From Periplaneta americana (lineage: Eukaryota > Arthropoda > Insecta > Blattodea > Blattidae), in NCBI RefSeq assembly GCF_040183065.1, contig NC_091132.1:91051106-91115105 (forward strand): DNA of 64,000 nt, written 5' to 3'. Made by a program: the position numbers and the translations under genes. The notes below the pieces were generated by a model. It was not told where the DNA came from, did no database searches, and saw only the letters and a list, made by a program, of their open reading frames with translations. Positions 19,124 to 32,292 of the stretch are shown one piece after another. Every line of letters begins with the position of its first letter. Within the stretch, counting starts at the first letter, position 1.

Positions 19124-20154
19124 GAGAGAGAGATAATGCTGGAGACATTAAAAATGTATAGCAACGTCAAAATATGCTTAGAACGGTTATGTAGTGGGGT
19201 AGTTAGTTGGTGATTGTGTGATTTCACATAATTTTAGTTACCCGCTTGGTGAGAATTATTTAGCATGAATTGTAAAACAAATAATTTGATGTTTTAATTA
19301 ATATCGGAACCAGTGTACGAAAATAAATACAGCATTCACTGTTCAAGTCACTAGTAATAATTCATTTTGAATGTAATACATTAAATAGGTGACCACATAA
19401 GTAAAAAGTATGTAACATACACATCTGTAAAACTAAAGAAATGCAAGGTAGTGATAAATCGTAAGTACTTAAAGTAGATAATAAATTAGAAAAATTATAA
19501 TAGTGTAAAATTGTACGACTTGTACAAAACTCCTAATAATAAGCAAAATTTAAAGTTCCTGGAAATAAATTCCACCTTAATTCATATAAGAGATTTAAAC
19601 TGAGATTTCAAAGCAATGGAATAGGTCGCCTGCACGTGGTGCCCCCTGGACGAAAAGAAATACAAAACTATTACATTCAAAGCGCCTGCTAATGGCTTCA
19701 TCATTATGTACTGCATTGCATAACAACATTAATTTTACAATGATATGCAACATTCATTTATTTTTCCATTAATGATACGTTGCGAATTACTAAGAAGCAA
19801 GAAGCGTGTAGAGTATTACAGACATGATTAGGGCCTCATACACGCAAAGACTTATCTGTACCGACTTACCTTCGGGAAATATGTCTGCACTGAAGTTGTG
19901 CACAAGCAGTTACAAAAAATATAAATTAGCCTATATACATTGCTATTGAACGCCTGGCGCTATAGTCAGTATGCAAAGCTCTCGAATCTCACGGAGTGTC
20001 TCAGGTTCGGTTTATCGAATATTCGAGTTGTTTCTCATTCTTTGTGGATGGACGGCAAAGGCAGACCACATTGAGCCATGCAGGAGCTACAAGAGCCCTT
20101 GCAAGGACGCGTTTATTATTATCATGTAATTGATAATTCTTCCTCTCTTAGTAC

Positions 20155-20325
20155 ATTCCATTCATCAATCAATCAAACAATCGATCAATCATCCATCAAT
20201 TCATCCATTCATCGACTCATTGATTCATTCATACATCGATTCATTGAATCATTAATGTATGGATTGATTTATTCATTGATTCACTGATTGATTAATTCAT
20301 TCATTCATTAGTAGATCCATTCATC
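20155..20325. repeat. Degenerate (TCAT/ATCA)n tract
   Basis: Interleaved ATTCATC and ATCAATC words over about 170 bases. Old, diverged tetranucleotide repeat. Confidence 0.8.
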
Positions 20326-22214
20326 CAGTCCAGGAATTACAGTTGGGTACTTAAAAGGGAGCAACATGCTTCGTGAAGGTACAATCATTTGAGCTTCAGA
20401 GTACTTTTCTTTCTGTTAATAAGACTATCTTCTTAAGAAAATATTAATGAAATAATAATGCAGCTCTTTGGAGTAACTAAAAGGCATTATATATTAAGAA
20501 CTACTGTTTTAGAGGTATGCATTTTGAGTTTAAAATTTAAAAATTACACTAGAATGTAGGCCTATGTACTTATTTGCTCTTGTCTTTAGCAAGCAATTGT
20601 AATTTATTTTATTCTTGCATTTCTTTACGCACCATATTTCATATTCTGCATTACATTTATTTCCTTTGTTGTTAGCAGTGTCTACTTGTTAATGTATGTA
20701 TTAGTTATGAAGTTAATTGTATTAAATTGTATAATCAATAATTGTATAGGCTACATATCAAGCAAACACATTTTTTAATAAGACAAAGTAAATTTCATTC
20801 AATTGTTACTCTGTTTGTGTACTCAGAAAATGTCGGTTTGATGTATGGTGAAGTACGCCTGATGTTCTGTCCATCTGCTAAACATAAGGGGTAATCGGTT
20901 GAAAATCGAATATTCGGTCGGTTTCTCGATCTTCATGGGCGTTTTCTAACCGGTTCATTGAACACCGGTTGTAAGCGTTATTTTGCAGCTCTCTGGTCTG
21001 AACTGAATGATCATCCATACACGCTCAGACTTAACTCCTAGAATTATATTAGTTCACCAAAAATTCGTAAGAGGTCGTAGATAGCAATTATTTCCATTGG
21101 AGAAATGCGATCAATCGAGAAATAGTGATTCTGCATTCATTCGTTTGGCATTCCCTAGGGCCATTCTTAAGCTTTTCTGCAGTTTTGTTGTCATAACATA
21201 TAAAATATACAGAAAACTACTTAAAACCAAGAAATGACGAAAACTCGGCCATATGCTCGCAGTAGTGTTTGCTTCTAAGTTGAACTTTTATCTCGCTTAA
21301 ATTTGGGACCTTCATTCAAGCAGTCGCTAAACTCTGGAGACTTACCTCCTCCAAAACTCTTTTCGGCAATAGAGGAGGGAATTTTGTCTATGAATTTAGT
21401 TTTGTAAAGCGCAAGTGTCCTTAATGGGAGTTTTTGTTTCAAAATAGATGCCCATATAAGCGTACTATGTTAAAAGTAATAACATATTGGTGTTGTAACA
21501 ATATATTGTAAAATCTCTCCCTTAACCCTCGCAATACCAAGTGGGATATTCCGGTTACCCTGGCTGTAATATTAATATATAAAATCAATGTGCGCTACAA
21601 CAGGTATTTGTGGTTTTGTTAAATAACCTTCTTATCTTACAACAATGCATTGTATAGGCCTACTTATTATTTTCTATTTTTGTTGGTAATATTGTTTAAA
21701 AATCGCATGGGGTTGGCCAAATTTTCGCAAAAATGTTATTTCATTTTTTTTTTATGTTGTAGTGACAGACGGACGGTACGGTATGCTTTCTTACTCTTCT
21801 CGGAAATTTGTCCTATTATATTCGTAAAAATTTTATTTTAGTTGTTCTTATGTTGTAGCGACCACACGGACTGACGGATGGACGGCCGGACGGATGGACA
21901 CACGATCGGAATGACTGGGACGGGCAGACAGACGGACGGATGGATGGGCAGGGGGGAGAGACGAACAGACAAATATATATATATAATTTTGCTAAAATAT
22001 ATAAATAAAGGAAGTATGTCACTAAATAAAAAAAATGCTTTAAACATCTGAAAATATAAAGTGGTATTTTAGCTACCCACTTGGTACAAGCAAGGTTCTT
22101 AATAGCTTGTGACCGTGGGACCTAATGTCAAACTAGTATAGTATATTTATACCATTTGCAGCAAGCCATAAAATGTTATGTGGTATAGATAAGAATGTTT
22201 GCAGATATAAATAT

Positions 22215-22530
22215 TCATTCATTCATAGTCTTCTGCCCAAGGGCAGATTTTTTACTGCAAACCCAGCATTCTCCATTCTTTCCTATTTTCTGCCTTCCTC
22301 TTAGTCTCCGCATACGATCCATATATCTTAATGTCGTCTATTAGTTGATATCTTCTTCTGCCCCGAACTCATCTGTCGTTCACCATTCTTTCGAGTGCAC
22401 CCGTCAGTAGGCAGTTTCTTCTCAGTGACCCAACAAATTCCTTTTTCTCTTCCTGATCAGTTTCAGCATTATTCTTTCTTCATCCACTCTTTCCAACACA
22501 GCTTCATTTCTTATATTCCTTTTAATGACA
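22215..22530 (-). mobile_element. LINE 3' end, C-terminus of ORF2
   Basis: The minus strand reads RRRYQLIDDIKIYGSYAETK and then KEWRMLGLQ, stop. This is a common insect LINE ORF2 C-terminus. Upstream pieces such as LIRKRKRNLLGH are in other frames. The 3' tail is (ATGAATGA)n-like at 22212-22230. It is 5'-truncated, without an RT active site, and frameshifted at least once. Confidence 0.8.
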
Positions 22531-23327
22531 GACAGTATGATAAGTAGAATATTCTGATGTAAGGTATATTGATGTGAAGTATGATAAACATTATATACTT
22601 ATGTATGTAGAATAATAGAATTTTGTCCTGCGTTGTCAGTTTAGGAAAACAATTGTCCGCAAGGTAAGCAAGTTATTCCTTCTAATTTGTGCACTCCATT
22701 TCATATAACAGCTGCAGTTATTATTTCACTTTTTGCTACAAATTGACGAGTAAATACGTTTGGGACAATCGCTTTGAGGTATTTGTGTACTTACATAAAA
22801 CACGGGAAGTTGTATTTTAACCTTGATGCCATGAACAAATAAATAAGCAAACAAACATAACTCACCTTGTGACGGTAAATGCTGTCTTTTAGTGAATTGT
22901 ATTAATGAGCTGTTTTTTTCTGTTCCCTTCCGTCAATCAAGTACAGGTTTTTAGTTATACATTTTGAATAGCTTATTATTTTTCTCTGTCGGTGCACCTT
23001 ATCCGAACAATTAGAACGTCGACTTTCCACGGAGGTAACTGAGAGGAACAAAACCGTTCTCTTAAAATACGGGGTGATACCGGGGTGCTACTCGCCAGAT
23101 GTCGTTGGTGCATCGGGTTATTGGGATGTGCGCAGTGGAAGACTTTACAAAATAAAACGGTGTGAATTTATAGTAACAAATATAATTAACAAATAATAGA
23201 TAACAAGTACATGAATGAGTTGATGGAATAGAAAGCATGAATATGTAAAATTAAATAAAGAGGAATAATATAATGAAGTAATCTCAAGCGCAATGATACA
23301 TAAAGTCTAGCATCTTCCATACTTTGA

Positions 23328-23630
23328 TCGTTAACAGCCAATACACTTTCAAAGTTACGACTCAATCTAACTAACAAGTTCCAAGATTGTTAAGTTCATG
23401 ACCTACGAGAAAATATTCCACGCTGGAACGCTCACACACAGTCTCAATCAACATATAACAACTTGACATCAATGTCCATAGCCCTCGTATTTAACGCCCA
23501 ATTAGATTTTGAAAGTTATGACTAGAATCTGACTAGTAGGCTCAAACATATTAACTCGATAACTTACAGAAAATGTTCCGTGCTAGAACAGTCACACACC
23601 ATACACACACACGCTCAATGTGCACATAAT
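23328..23630. repeat. Diverged ~168-bp tandem duplication
   Basis: Two blocks share ordered words: TTTCAAAGTTACGACT / TTTTGAAAGTTATGACT, then ACTAACAAG / ACTAGTAGG. Next come GAAAATATTCC-CGCTGGAAC / GAAAATGTTCCGTGCTAGAAC, and finally a CACACAC end. Confidence 0.65.
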
Positions 23631-24002
23631 AAAGTGAGCTTAACATTTAGCTACAATCTGCATACACTGTAAATCTCTGTACTATTACACAATGAATATT
23701 GTACCAGGGAGAGAGAGATGTAGGAGATGACGATAGCTCAGAAATCACGTACGAATAAATGACAAGGTAGAGTTCAATATTACTCCCAGTTATAAACCGA
23801 ATCGTGTATAAACAAATAAGCAATTTGGAATAGAGTATTAGTGCTACAAACAATAAACAGACCAATTTGACTCCTGTAGCGTTACATACTTTATTACCAT
23901 ATAAAAATAGCTCACACTGATCATGACTATTCTCGAAGCTATCATGGAATCCCAGTACGATATAGATACAAAACCTCCGCGCGTCCTATACACACGCAGA
24001 AT

Positions 24003-24085
24003 CAATAAACCGCGAAGCCACTTCGCCTAATATCACAAACTACCATATCGATAAACCGCGAAGCCAATTCGCCTAATCTCACAAA
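24003..24085. repeat. ~51-bp tandem duplication
   Basis: ATAAACCGCGAAGCCA-TTCGCCTAAT-TCACAAA occurs twice in succession with a few substitutions. Confidence 0.85.
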
Positions 24086-26137
24086 ACTACAATATACCAA
24101 TACGCCATGATAGTGATCTCAAACCTCACGCAATCTACTCACACGCGAGCTGCTACGTAATCTGTGACAAATTCCCTTAGCAAGAACTTCATAAACCTAT
24201 CGTAAGAAATGTAACAGATATTACAACTGTCAAATAAATGTAAAGTCACATATTCCTATTCAATATAAATAACATAAAACCAAGATCTTGTCCATAAATT
24301 AACTGGTTGCTGAACAATAGTCCGACTACGCGAAATTACTTTCAACCGGGTAAATTCGTGAGTGAAACTTACGGATATTTCTGACAAACCAGACGAACTC
24401 CTAAGTTAATACCACAACACGATAATAATAATTTACTGAATCACCCTGAGTGCATAAGAATGAACTGCTATATTGAACTCTCGACGCAATAACGAATTTC
24501 CAAGACTAACTTTCCATATGACGACTGCCCGAGTGATCTTAACAGTACCAAAATAAGTTCGTAATTTTGACTTAACTGCTCAATGATAAATTCAATACAA
24601 CCTTGCACGTCGCCAACCGGTTAGCGAATAATCTTTACCGTACAACTAGTTCTCCTGTTCAACTAATTCACCAAACAACCTTCCGCGTCGGGGCTGAGTT
24701 CCTGAGTGAAGTTCGTCCTAATCAAACATATACACGAAAGCTCGGTTCTCTCTCCCTCAATTGTTTCAAAAGTTAGCCGGCCAATAGGAATTTAGATGTC
24801 AAAATTTAGAGGAAAAGTGGCGCTGTCAGCGGTGTGCTAGCAATGCGAACCCTGTCGGTGATATATCAGGTGAAATGATCCGCTGATACGTCGAGCTCGG
24901 TTCATAAGTAAGGTTCAAATTTCGGAGGTTTAGCGAAATTTGTGGTGAACAAACATGTGATGGGTGATAGGTTCTTGCGGAATACTATCGTTTCTTCTAC
25001 CAGCATTCCGCTATTGCTTCATTAGTCTAAGTAATATTAACAACATGATTACATTGTAATGGTCTACTATGTAAAATGGCGGGCAATTGATGAAAGATTG
25101 TCCTCGAAAAAGTTATGAAGTCTTAACACGCAGTTTACATGAACTAACCCAAATTGCACGCTACATGACGGTAGATTAATCTTATACTGATAATGTGTCT
25201 TATGAACAAGCGCGTTTGATGCTTGGCATGCGCAATGCTTCATTCGTCAAACTTAGAAATATTCCAGCCACAGGCCTGAGCACTAATAACTAGAGCTAGG
25301 AAGTTGGTACAAAACTGTTCAGTTGTGTGAGCTTATACAACTGCGTGTTCAGTTCAAAGTGTGTCATGGCTCGCTGTATGTCGTCATGTGGCTAGCCGAT
25401 GAACCTAGAGAATTCAATCTTCTTACACTTCCGCAGAGGCGTATTACCTATGTGCCAGAGTAGTTTCCTGGCAAGTACGGCGTTCATTCAGAAGAGTACT
25501 TACCGATAGGCCGGTAGTGGCAGGCATGTGAACTGTTTGGAAACACGTACTGAGGTGAGTTTTTTTCCTTACCGTCGGGATATGGGGGAGGATTAAGACG
25601 ATTACTTACATACAGTATTTGTTGACATTAACTTCGACGGTCAACATGGACACGGAGCATTTGATTTGTGTTGTGGAATGTTGCCGTACGCAACCGATGA
25701 TAACAAATACCCTAGTTACGACTTGCCCGCGCAAAACACAGTTCGAAAAAGGTTATGGTAGCACACAGACCGTACAGACCGCCAACTGTTGCTATGACGT
25801 TCTAGTTATACCGTACACGTTCTCAAGTTCAGATTGAACGCCTGATTAATAGGCAACTTCTCTGACATAAAAGCTGAAACTCGCTTCAAATCGCTAACTC
25901 ACAACAGTGACGTCATGACACAGTTTGAAATGAACACCCAGTATATCTCTACCGAGTGAAAACTAATTCAACGTCTCTCGGTGTCAGTGAAGCAGAACGA
26001 CTAACGTGTACAGCCGGGTGGTAACCAAACATGTGCTCCAGACGTCCACAGCCTTAGAGCAAAAAAGTAATATATAAAAAATATTAATTTGTGATTATGA
26101 AGTTCGTATCTCCCAATCTAAATTAATTTACCCATAG

Positions 26138-27657
26138 ACAGGCTGTAAGGGGTATAAGTGCCGTTCTTTCCACAGTCGTCGGGGATGATCTACAGGATCA
26201 AAAAATGTCCATACAACATAGGGTCAAAACGTGATAGTTTTCCCAGAAAAAAATATTTATTTTCTGAATTAAATACTATTATAGTCACAATCATGCCATG
26301 GTATGAAAGAAAAATTTCACAACCTCGAGCGGGAATCGAACCTGCGACTTCCTGGTCACATCAACGGACGTATATACGTCACCCAAACATCGTAAGATGA
26401 AGATTACATTAATTTTATTATTTTATTTTTGCTTTATACTGCTTATAAAATGAGTAAAATTACAAAAAGAATTACCTACATCAATACATATCTAGAAAAG
26501 AGTTACTATTAGTTTAAATAATTATTTATGTGTTTTATTACGTTTTTGTGAAAATAAATAAAAATTCATGCTTAAATTTATTGATATTCTGGCGTGAAAG
26601 ACGTGGTAACGTGTTCAGCAGGCAGTACTCTGCACAGACGTAAGTACTAGTCAGCTGAGTTCAAGCTCCCTGTCCATAGGTACAGTATACTGCCGAGTGG
26701 ATGACAGTTCATGTTATAAGGAAGAAATAAATGTCCTTACAATTTTTTCCTAATTGCAATAGTTTACAATATTAGACTTTTGCAACGTTGCTGGATTGGG
26801 AGGAGTGGGTTTATAAGCACACAGTACCGCTCAAGCGGTTACAGACACACCGCTACAGATACTCTCTTCTAATGCAGGAGCGGACCATGATAATACTGTT
26901 GTTTACATAAAACGAACAGAAAATACAGACTTTCAATCTCATTAATGGAACATTATGGTAAATTTACATTTAATGTAACGATATTTTATTGTATGTCTAA
27001 AAAATAACAAAAATGGTTTTCTGCACAAAATCACACGAACTTATTTTTAATGAAAAATTTTAATCTCTCACGCTTCCACCATTTTTAAACAAATTTCTGG
27101 TTGTATTATTTTCGAAACGGCGTAAGAGACTCCTAGTTTCTAAAATTCGTTAAAAAACTGCTACAAAAGTTCGCCGATTACGTAACCTTCTTTGAGGAAA
27201 ACGTTGACAGTACATCCTTCTTGTCTCACTTGAAGCACGACGACTTTCTCCACAAATTAATAATATATGATATTCCTAAACTGTAAATTACATTGTAAGT
27301 TGCTTATTGAATACCATGTACTGAACTGTCATCCGCTCGGCAGTAGAGCTATGGACAGAGAGCTTGAATTGAACTGACTTATACTTACGTCTGTGCAGAG
27401 TACTGCCTGCTGAACACGTTGCCACGTCTCTCACGCCAGAATATTTACAAATTTAAGCATGCATTTTTATTTTATTTTATTTCACGAAAACGTAACAGAA
27501 CACACAAATATTTTTTTAACTAATATTAACTCTTTGCTAGACTTTTTTTTCTGGGAAAACTACCAAGTTTTGACCCCATGTTATGGACATTTTTTGATCC
27601 TGTAGACCGTCCCCGACGACTGTGGAAAGGACGGCACTTATATCACTTACACTCTGT
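26138..27657. mobile_element. Fold-back element with ~345-bp inverted arms
   Basis: The left end ACAGGCTGTAAGGGGTATAA and the right end, complement of ACAGAGTGTAAGTGATATAA, begin arms that match over about 345 bp (26138-26720 minus an insert; 27312-27657). The arms share CCACAGTCGTCGGGGA, CAGGATCAAAAAATGTCCAT and CAGGCAGTACTCTGCACAGA (allowing mismatches). The left arm alone carries an extra 237 bp (26254-26490). The centre (26721-27311) shows no transposase. Family unknown; no clear target duplication. Confidence 0.8.
26254..26490 (-). mobile_element. Insertion in fold-back arm with tRNA-like B box
   Basis: This segment is absent from the right arm, so it was inserted after the element formed. 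On the minus strand it contains GGTTCGATTCCCGCTCGAGG, a B-box plus T-arm sequence. It is probably a SINE, but I see no target duplication. Confidence 0.55.
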
Positions 27658-27909
27658 ATATTGAGTTGGAGGACTTCTTATGTCTATGGCAACGGTTAAG
27701 CCGTAAATAGGTCTAGAGTTATGGTGCTCACTGCTAGAGAGGGACACTTGGGTGAATGATGCAAAGTAAGTATCCGCCAATGGATAAATAAATGCTTTCC
27801 TCTGAAAATTCATTCCGCTTTATTGCATGACTCTGCTTAATTGACACTGTCGCAATAAAATTTGTCGCAAGATAAACTATACAATTTACTGCTTATACGT
27901 GGAATCTAT

Positions 27910-28490
27910 ACTCATATCATAACGTATTTGTAATACACACTATCCCCGTTTTCCTCTGTCAATCCACCAATACTCTTCGCCTCATTCCATCTCTCATTCG
28001 CAATAGTAAAAATAGGCTGGGGTGAATTTTTTTTTGGGTAGTATAGGTTTCCTATGCTGATATAGGAAGGGCTTGGAGCTCCGGACCCCTAGGTCTAATC
28101 AGGCTATTCGTGTGCGGAAAGGGACCTTCCTCTATCAGGGGCTGAAGTATGATGGCTCACCTGCCAGCGTCGGCCGAACAGGAAGGGCTTGGGGTACCGG
28201 GCCCCTAAGGCTTTTTAGGCTACTCGTCCGCGAAGCGGGACCTGGCTGTATTAGGGGCTGAGGCAAAGTGGCCCACTTATCAGTATTGGATTCACGAATG
28301 CCATTCAGGCCACCTGTTTGGTTTGGACTCATCGCAAATAAGGGCGCTCAATGGGCGAATCCGTGCCTAAGTGAAAAGACCCGTCCCAAGTCTAGCCCAT
28401 GTAAAAGCCAAGCCAATACACACTGTCCCAGCAGTGTCTTCGGTGACTTAATTGGCCAGTGTTTTGTCTTTTAACCCGAATAAGGCCGGT
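27910..28490 (+). mobile_element. SINE-like repeat, family A, copy 2, internally duplicated
   Basis: Shares AATAGTAAAAATAGGCT, GTTTCCTATGCTGATATAGG and GGGCTTGG-GCTC with 1286-1740 and 44990-45375. The GAAGGGCTTGG...GGGGCTGA-G segment is present twice in a row (about 28065-28150 and 28180-28265). It lacks the tRNA-like head. Confidence 0.7.
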
Positions 28491-29179
28491 TCATACACTG
28501 TCTAAAGGTTATTAAAGTGGTAATGGAAGCCTTAAGGAGGGTGCTTTGAAACCGAAATTGAATTAGATCGCTCATGTCGAAAATTAAAAGGTGCGTCATA
28601 AATCAGTGGATAAGTAATACAATAATATTTTATAAGCTTTGAAGCTCCAAAACCACGTTATTCAGCTTTATAATTCTTAATACAATAATCGTGTTACATG
28701 CAAAGACAAAGTTGAACCTTTGATTCCACGTATAAGTTAAGGCTGTAGGTTCATATTTCGTCAATGGAATTGATGTTACCGTTAAGCATTATTATGAATT
28801 GTAGTACTTTTTTAGGTAGATGTCCAGCGTCAACGAGTAAACTTTTCACTCTAGCCATGTAAACTCTACGGGATTAAAGTAATGCTTTTTTTTTTTTTTT
28901 TTTTTTTTGAAAATTTAATGCTAGTGTGTAAGAAATTGTTCAATTTCTTCCATATTTCGAAAAAAAAATGTAAACTCAAAATTGCTCTCCGGCACTGATT
29001 TCAGTCATAGCTGTGGTTAAGCACGGAGAATAAAGTAATGTTCTTACCGTATTCTCCCGTTTATTCAACATTGCAATTTTCATTCCACTAACACTTTTGG
29101 TTTCATAGAATTATTTTCTACACTTAATATTATTTTTGTTTTACACCTGATCGGTATTGCAGATACGCACTGTACCACC

Positions 29180-29180
<1 letters not shown>
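28491..29180. other. No gene recognised
   Basis: AT-rich; contains a T-run at 28887-28909. Confidence 0.4.

Positions 29181-29251
<71 letters not shown>
29181..29251. repeat. (ATT)n microsatellite
   Basis: About 23 uninterrupted ATT repeats. Confidence 0.97.
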
Positions 29252-29542
29252 GGAACTACTATGCCAAAGTAAAGCAATGAAATAGCCTATATTGTCAAAT
29301 CTTTTGCTGCCTAAATATATTTACTTATATTTGTTTGCGAACGGAAAACAACTGAATACCAAATATAGTTGGACTTTGCTATGGTAATAACGGCTGAATT
29401 GCCAATGTTACAGTTTCCACATTGTGAGTGCTCAATAGCTCTCTTGGCGCAATTTGTTATGCACAGAGTTTCAGCTATTAATATGTTTCAGTGTTTCTTT
29501 CTCTGTCGTTTTTTGTATTATTTTATACCTTACTTAATTATT

Positions 29543-29690
29543 TACTACTTACTTACTTATGGCTTTTAAGAAACCCGCAAGTTCATTGCCGCCCTCACAT
29601 AAGCCCGCCATCGGTTCCTATGCTGAGCAAGATTAATCCAGTCTCTACAATCATATCCCACCTCTCTCAAACCCATTTTACTTGTTATCT
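29543..29690 (-). mobile_element. LINE 3' end of the (TAAG)n-tailed family
   Basis: On the minus strand this matches the 3' end of the copy at 41570-42398: ATGAACCTxCGGGT..CTTAA followed by TAAG repeats (29543-29560). About 130 bp of coding end remain before the similarity passes into pyrimidine-rich DNA. Confidence 0.82.
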
Positions 29691-31285
29691 TGCCTTCACT
29701 TTGTTCTCCTTGTCTTCTAGTTCTTTTATTCCCCTTGCTTTGTCCTCGTGTTCCTAGTTATTCTGTTTCAATTCCCCTTGTTCTCCTTGTATTCCCCTTA
29801 TTATCTTTGTACTCTACATAATTATTCTCCTTGTATTCTCCTACGCGAGCTACGAGCGGACATTAAAAATATTCACAGACAATAAAATTGACATGGAGAA
29901 CAAGAGCCAGACAAGGGGAGTAAAAGAACTAGAAGACAACGAGAACAAAGTAAAGACAAGAGAACAAAAAGAAGAAGAAAAACAAAGAGAAGACAAAGAG
30001 AAGAAAGTTAAGACTGAGAGCAAAAGGAGAAGACAAAGAGAAGAAAGAGAAGACATAGACAAGAGAAGACAACAGAAGAAAGAGAAGAAAGAGAAGACAG
30101 AAGCAAAAAAGAGAAGACAAAGAGAAGGAAGAGAAGACAAGGAGAAGAAAGAGAAGACTGAGAGCAAAAAGAGAAGACAAAGAGAAGAAAGAGAAGACAT
30201 AGACAAGAGAAGACAACAGAAGAAAGAGAAGACAGAAGCAAAAAAGAGAAGACAAAGAGTAAAAAGAGAAGACAATGAGAAGAAAGAAGAGAAGACAAAG
30301 ATAAAAAAGAGAAGACAATGAGAAGAAAGAGAAGACAAAGAGGAAAAAGAGAAGTCAAAGAGAAAAAAGAGAAGACAAAGAGAAGAAAGAGATGACAAAG
30401 AGAAGAAAGAGAAGACAAGGAGAAGAAAGAGAAGACAAAGACAAGAAAGAGAAGACATAGACAAGAGAAGACAACAGAAGAAAGAAAAGTCAAAGAGAAA
30501 AAAGGGAAGACAAAGAGAAAAAAGAGAAGACAATGAGAAGATAGAGAGGACAAAGAGGAAAAAGAGAAGTCAAAGAGAAAAAAGGGAAGACAAAGAGGAA
30601 AAAGATAAGACAAGGAGAAGAAAGAGAAGACAAGGAGATGAAAGAGAAGACAAGGGGGGAAAAGAGAAGGCAAAGAGAAAAAATAGAAGACGAGGAGAAG
30701 AAAGATAAGAAAAGGAGAAATAAGTGAGGCAAGGAGAATGAAGAAAAGACGAAGAGGAAAAGAAAAGACAAGGAGAATAAAGAGAAGACGAAGAGGAAAA
30801 GAGAAGACGAGGAGAAGAAAGAGAAGATAAAGAGGAAAAAGAGAAGAAAAAGAGAGAAAAGAGAAGACAAGGAAAAGAAAGAGAAGACAATGGGAAAAAG
30901 AGAAGATAAAGAGAAAAAAATAGAAGACGAGGAGAAGGAAGATAAGAAAAGGAGAAGAAAGAGAAGACATAGAGAAAAAAGGGAGGCAAAGAAAAATAAA
31001 GAAAAGACAAAGAGCAAAAGAGAGGACAAGAAGAATAAAGAGAAGATAAAGAGGAAAAGAATAGACAAGGAGAAGAAAGAGAAGACCTGGGGAAGAAAGA
31101 GAAGATAAAGAGGAAATGAGAAGAAAGGAGAAGGAAGAGAAGACGAAAAGAAAAAAGAGGGGACAAAGAGAAAAAAGATACGTGAAGGAGAACAAGAGAA
31201 AAGAAGGGCCAGTGGAATACATGACATGACATGAAGAACAAGGAGAATGGGATAAGAAGAGAAAATTGGATAACAAGGGGACTAG
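29691..31285. repeat. Purine/pyrimidine minisatellite with strand switch
   Basis: 29691-29840 is pyrimidine-rich on the plus strand (TTCTCCTTGT-like words). From 29893 to about 31285 the plus strand is almost pure purine, built from AGAAGACAAAGA and GAAGAAAGAGAAGACA units of 12-30 bp. The two halves are approximate reverse complements around 29841-29892. Several frames are open for hundreds of codons on both strands only because the purine repeats contain few stops; the 440-aa and 254-aa minus frames are not credible genes. Confidence 0.93.
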
Positions 31286-32099
31286 AAAGAGAAAAGGGAT
31301 ATGCATACATATGTGACGGATAACGTTCAAGCAATCCTCCAGTAAGGAGAAAGACGTAGTTCTACGTCGAAACGTTGTATCAGCGTACGGTATACGAGCG
31401 TCGATGGTGCTGGGTGAAGATGGCCAGTCAATTTACATCTTCTCTGTGAAATATTCACGACCTTGCTTCTGTGCCGACGGAGATGCTTGATGCATGATAA
31501 CAGCTGGAATTTCGGGGTTACGTTTCTATGCTGAATGTGGGACGCCTTGTGACTACACTTGAAGGCATCTGAATGATGTTCGTGGCAGGCGAGACCGCCT
31601 AAATGGAGTCCCGCTAGTGTTCGAGGACAGTCTGTGTCATATGTGACCATCTAGAACTGGGCTGGGCACCAAGAGCGAATTTTACTCTCTCACAGAAAGC
31701 CATATGACTTCTCTTCAATCTCTTTCTTCCCCGTTGAACACCGCGCAGCGTTTATGTCGTAACGGATGAATAGTAAGCATCCCCGTTTAGAGTTCTGATT
31801 AGCTCCCGGTGGCCAGATCTGTTCTAGACCATGCCTGAATAATTTCTGCGGTATTCTTAAGGCTGGAAAGCTATCCATAATCTTTATCATTCATATCATC
31901 TCTATCTAATTTTGCCTGTATGCATATCAGGCCTGTATATTCAGGGTATTCGTTCGACTTATGATTGTTCCATCTTCTAGGTTCTTATGTGAGAAATTGA
32001 CCTTTCCAACGCTTCAGTTTTCGTCCAATACATCTTTTAATTTTAGGACTATAATGATAATAATAATGTGTCTTTTTTTCCTTCTAAGTACCGGTATTC
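31286..32099. other. No gene recognised
   Basis: Moderate GC block at 31330-31680 with a 107-aa minus frame of no recognisable family; unassigned. Confidence 0.35.
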
Positions 32100-32292
32100 T
32101 GTTGGGATTCACTTCCTGATAAGCCTACTTGTTTCTCTTTTAAATATATTTTCCGTTTTTAGTTCTTGTCTTATTTCTATATTTGTTTTGTAATCAAATA
32201 GACTATATTTCACAAGAGGCCTCAGGAATTTCATATCTGCCGGTTCTATATTCGTTTCCTTTGTTGAAACATCAAAGCCCATATTTCGGAAC
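32100..32292 (-). mobile_element. LINE ORF2 C-terminal fragment
   Basis: The minus strand reads EPADMKFLRPLVKYSLFDYK and then TNIEIRQELKTENIF. This matches the E.KFLR...GY.L.D...N..IR.EL motif C-terminal to the reverse transcriptase in insect LINEs. A stop follows KRETSRLIRK. Only about 60 codons remain. Confidence 0.65.

Larger units (their letters stand above)
18881..22214. other. Long AT-rich interval, no gene recognised
   Basis: Contains (ATGG)n at 19069-19123 and a degenerate ATTCATC/ATCAATC tract at about 20155-20325. There is a GACGGATGGACG-type degenerate repeat at about 21865-21960. I see no coding similarity or terminal repeats elsewhere. Confidence 0.45.
22531..26137. other. Long interval without recognisable genes
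   Basis: Two small tandem duplications are visible (23328-23630 and 24003-24085). Nothing else could be assigned. The 72-aa frame at 25619-25837 has no motif I know. Confidence 0.4.

Noticed and set aside
30008..31334. 440-aa and 254-aa ORFs on the minus strand, 142-aa ORF on the plus strand
   Set aside because: Translations of a purine/pyrimidine minisatellite; overlapping frames are open on both strands and the composition is Ser/Leu/Phe or Lys/Glu only.
31327..31650. 107-aa minus-strand ORF
   Set aside because: No motif, no repeat partner and no codon pattern that sets it apart from chance.
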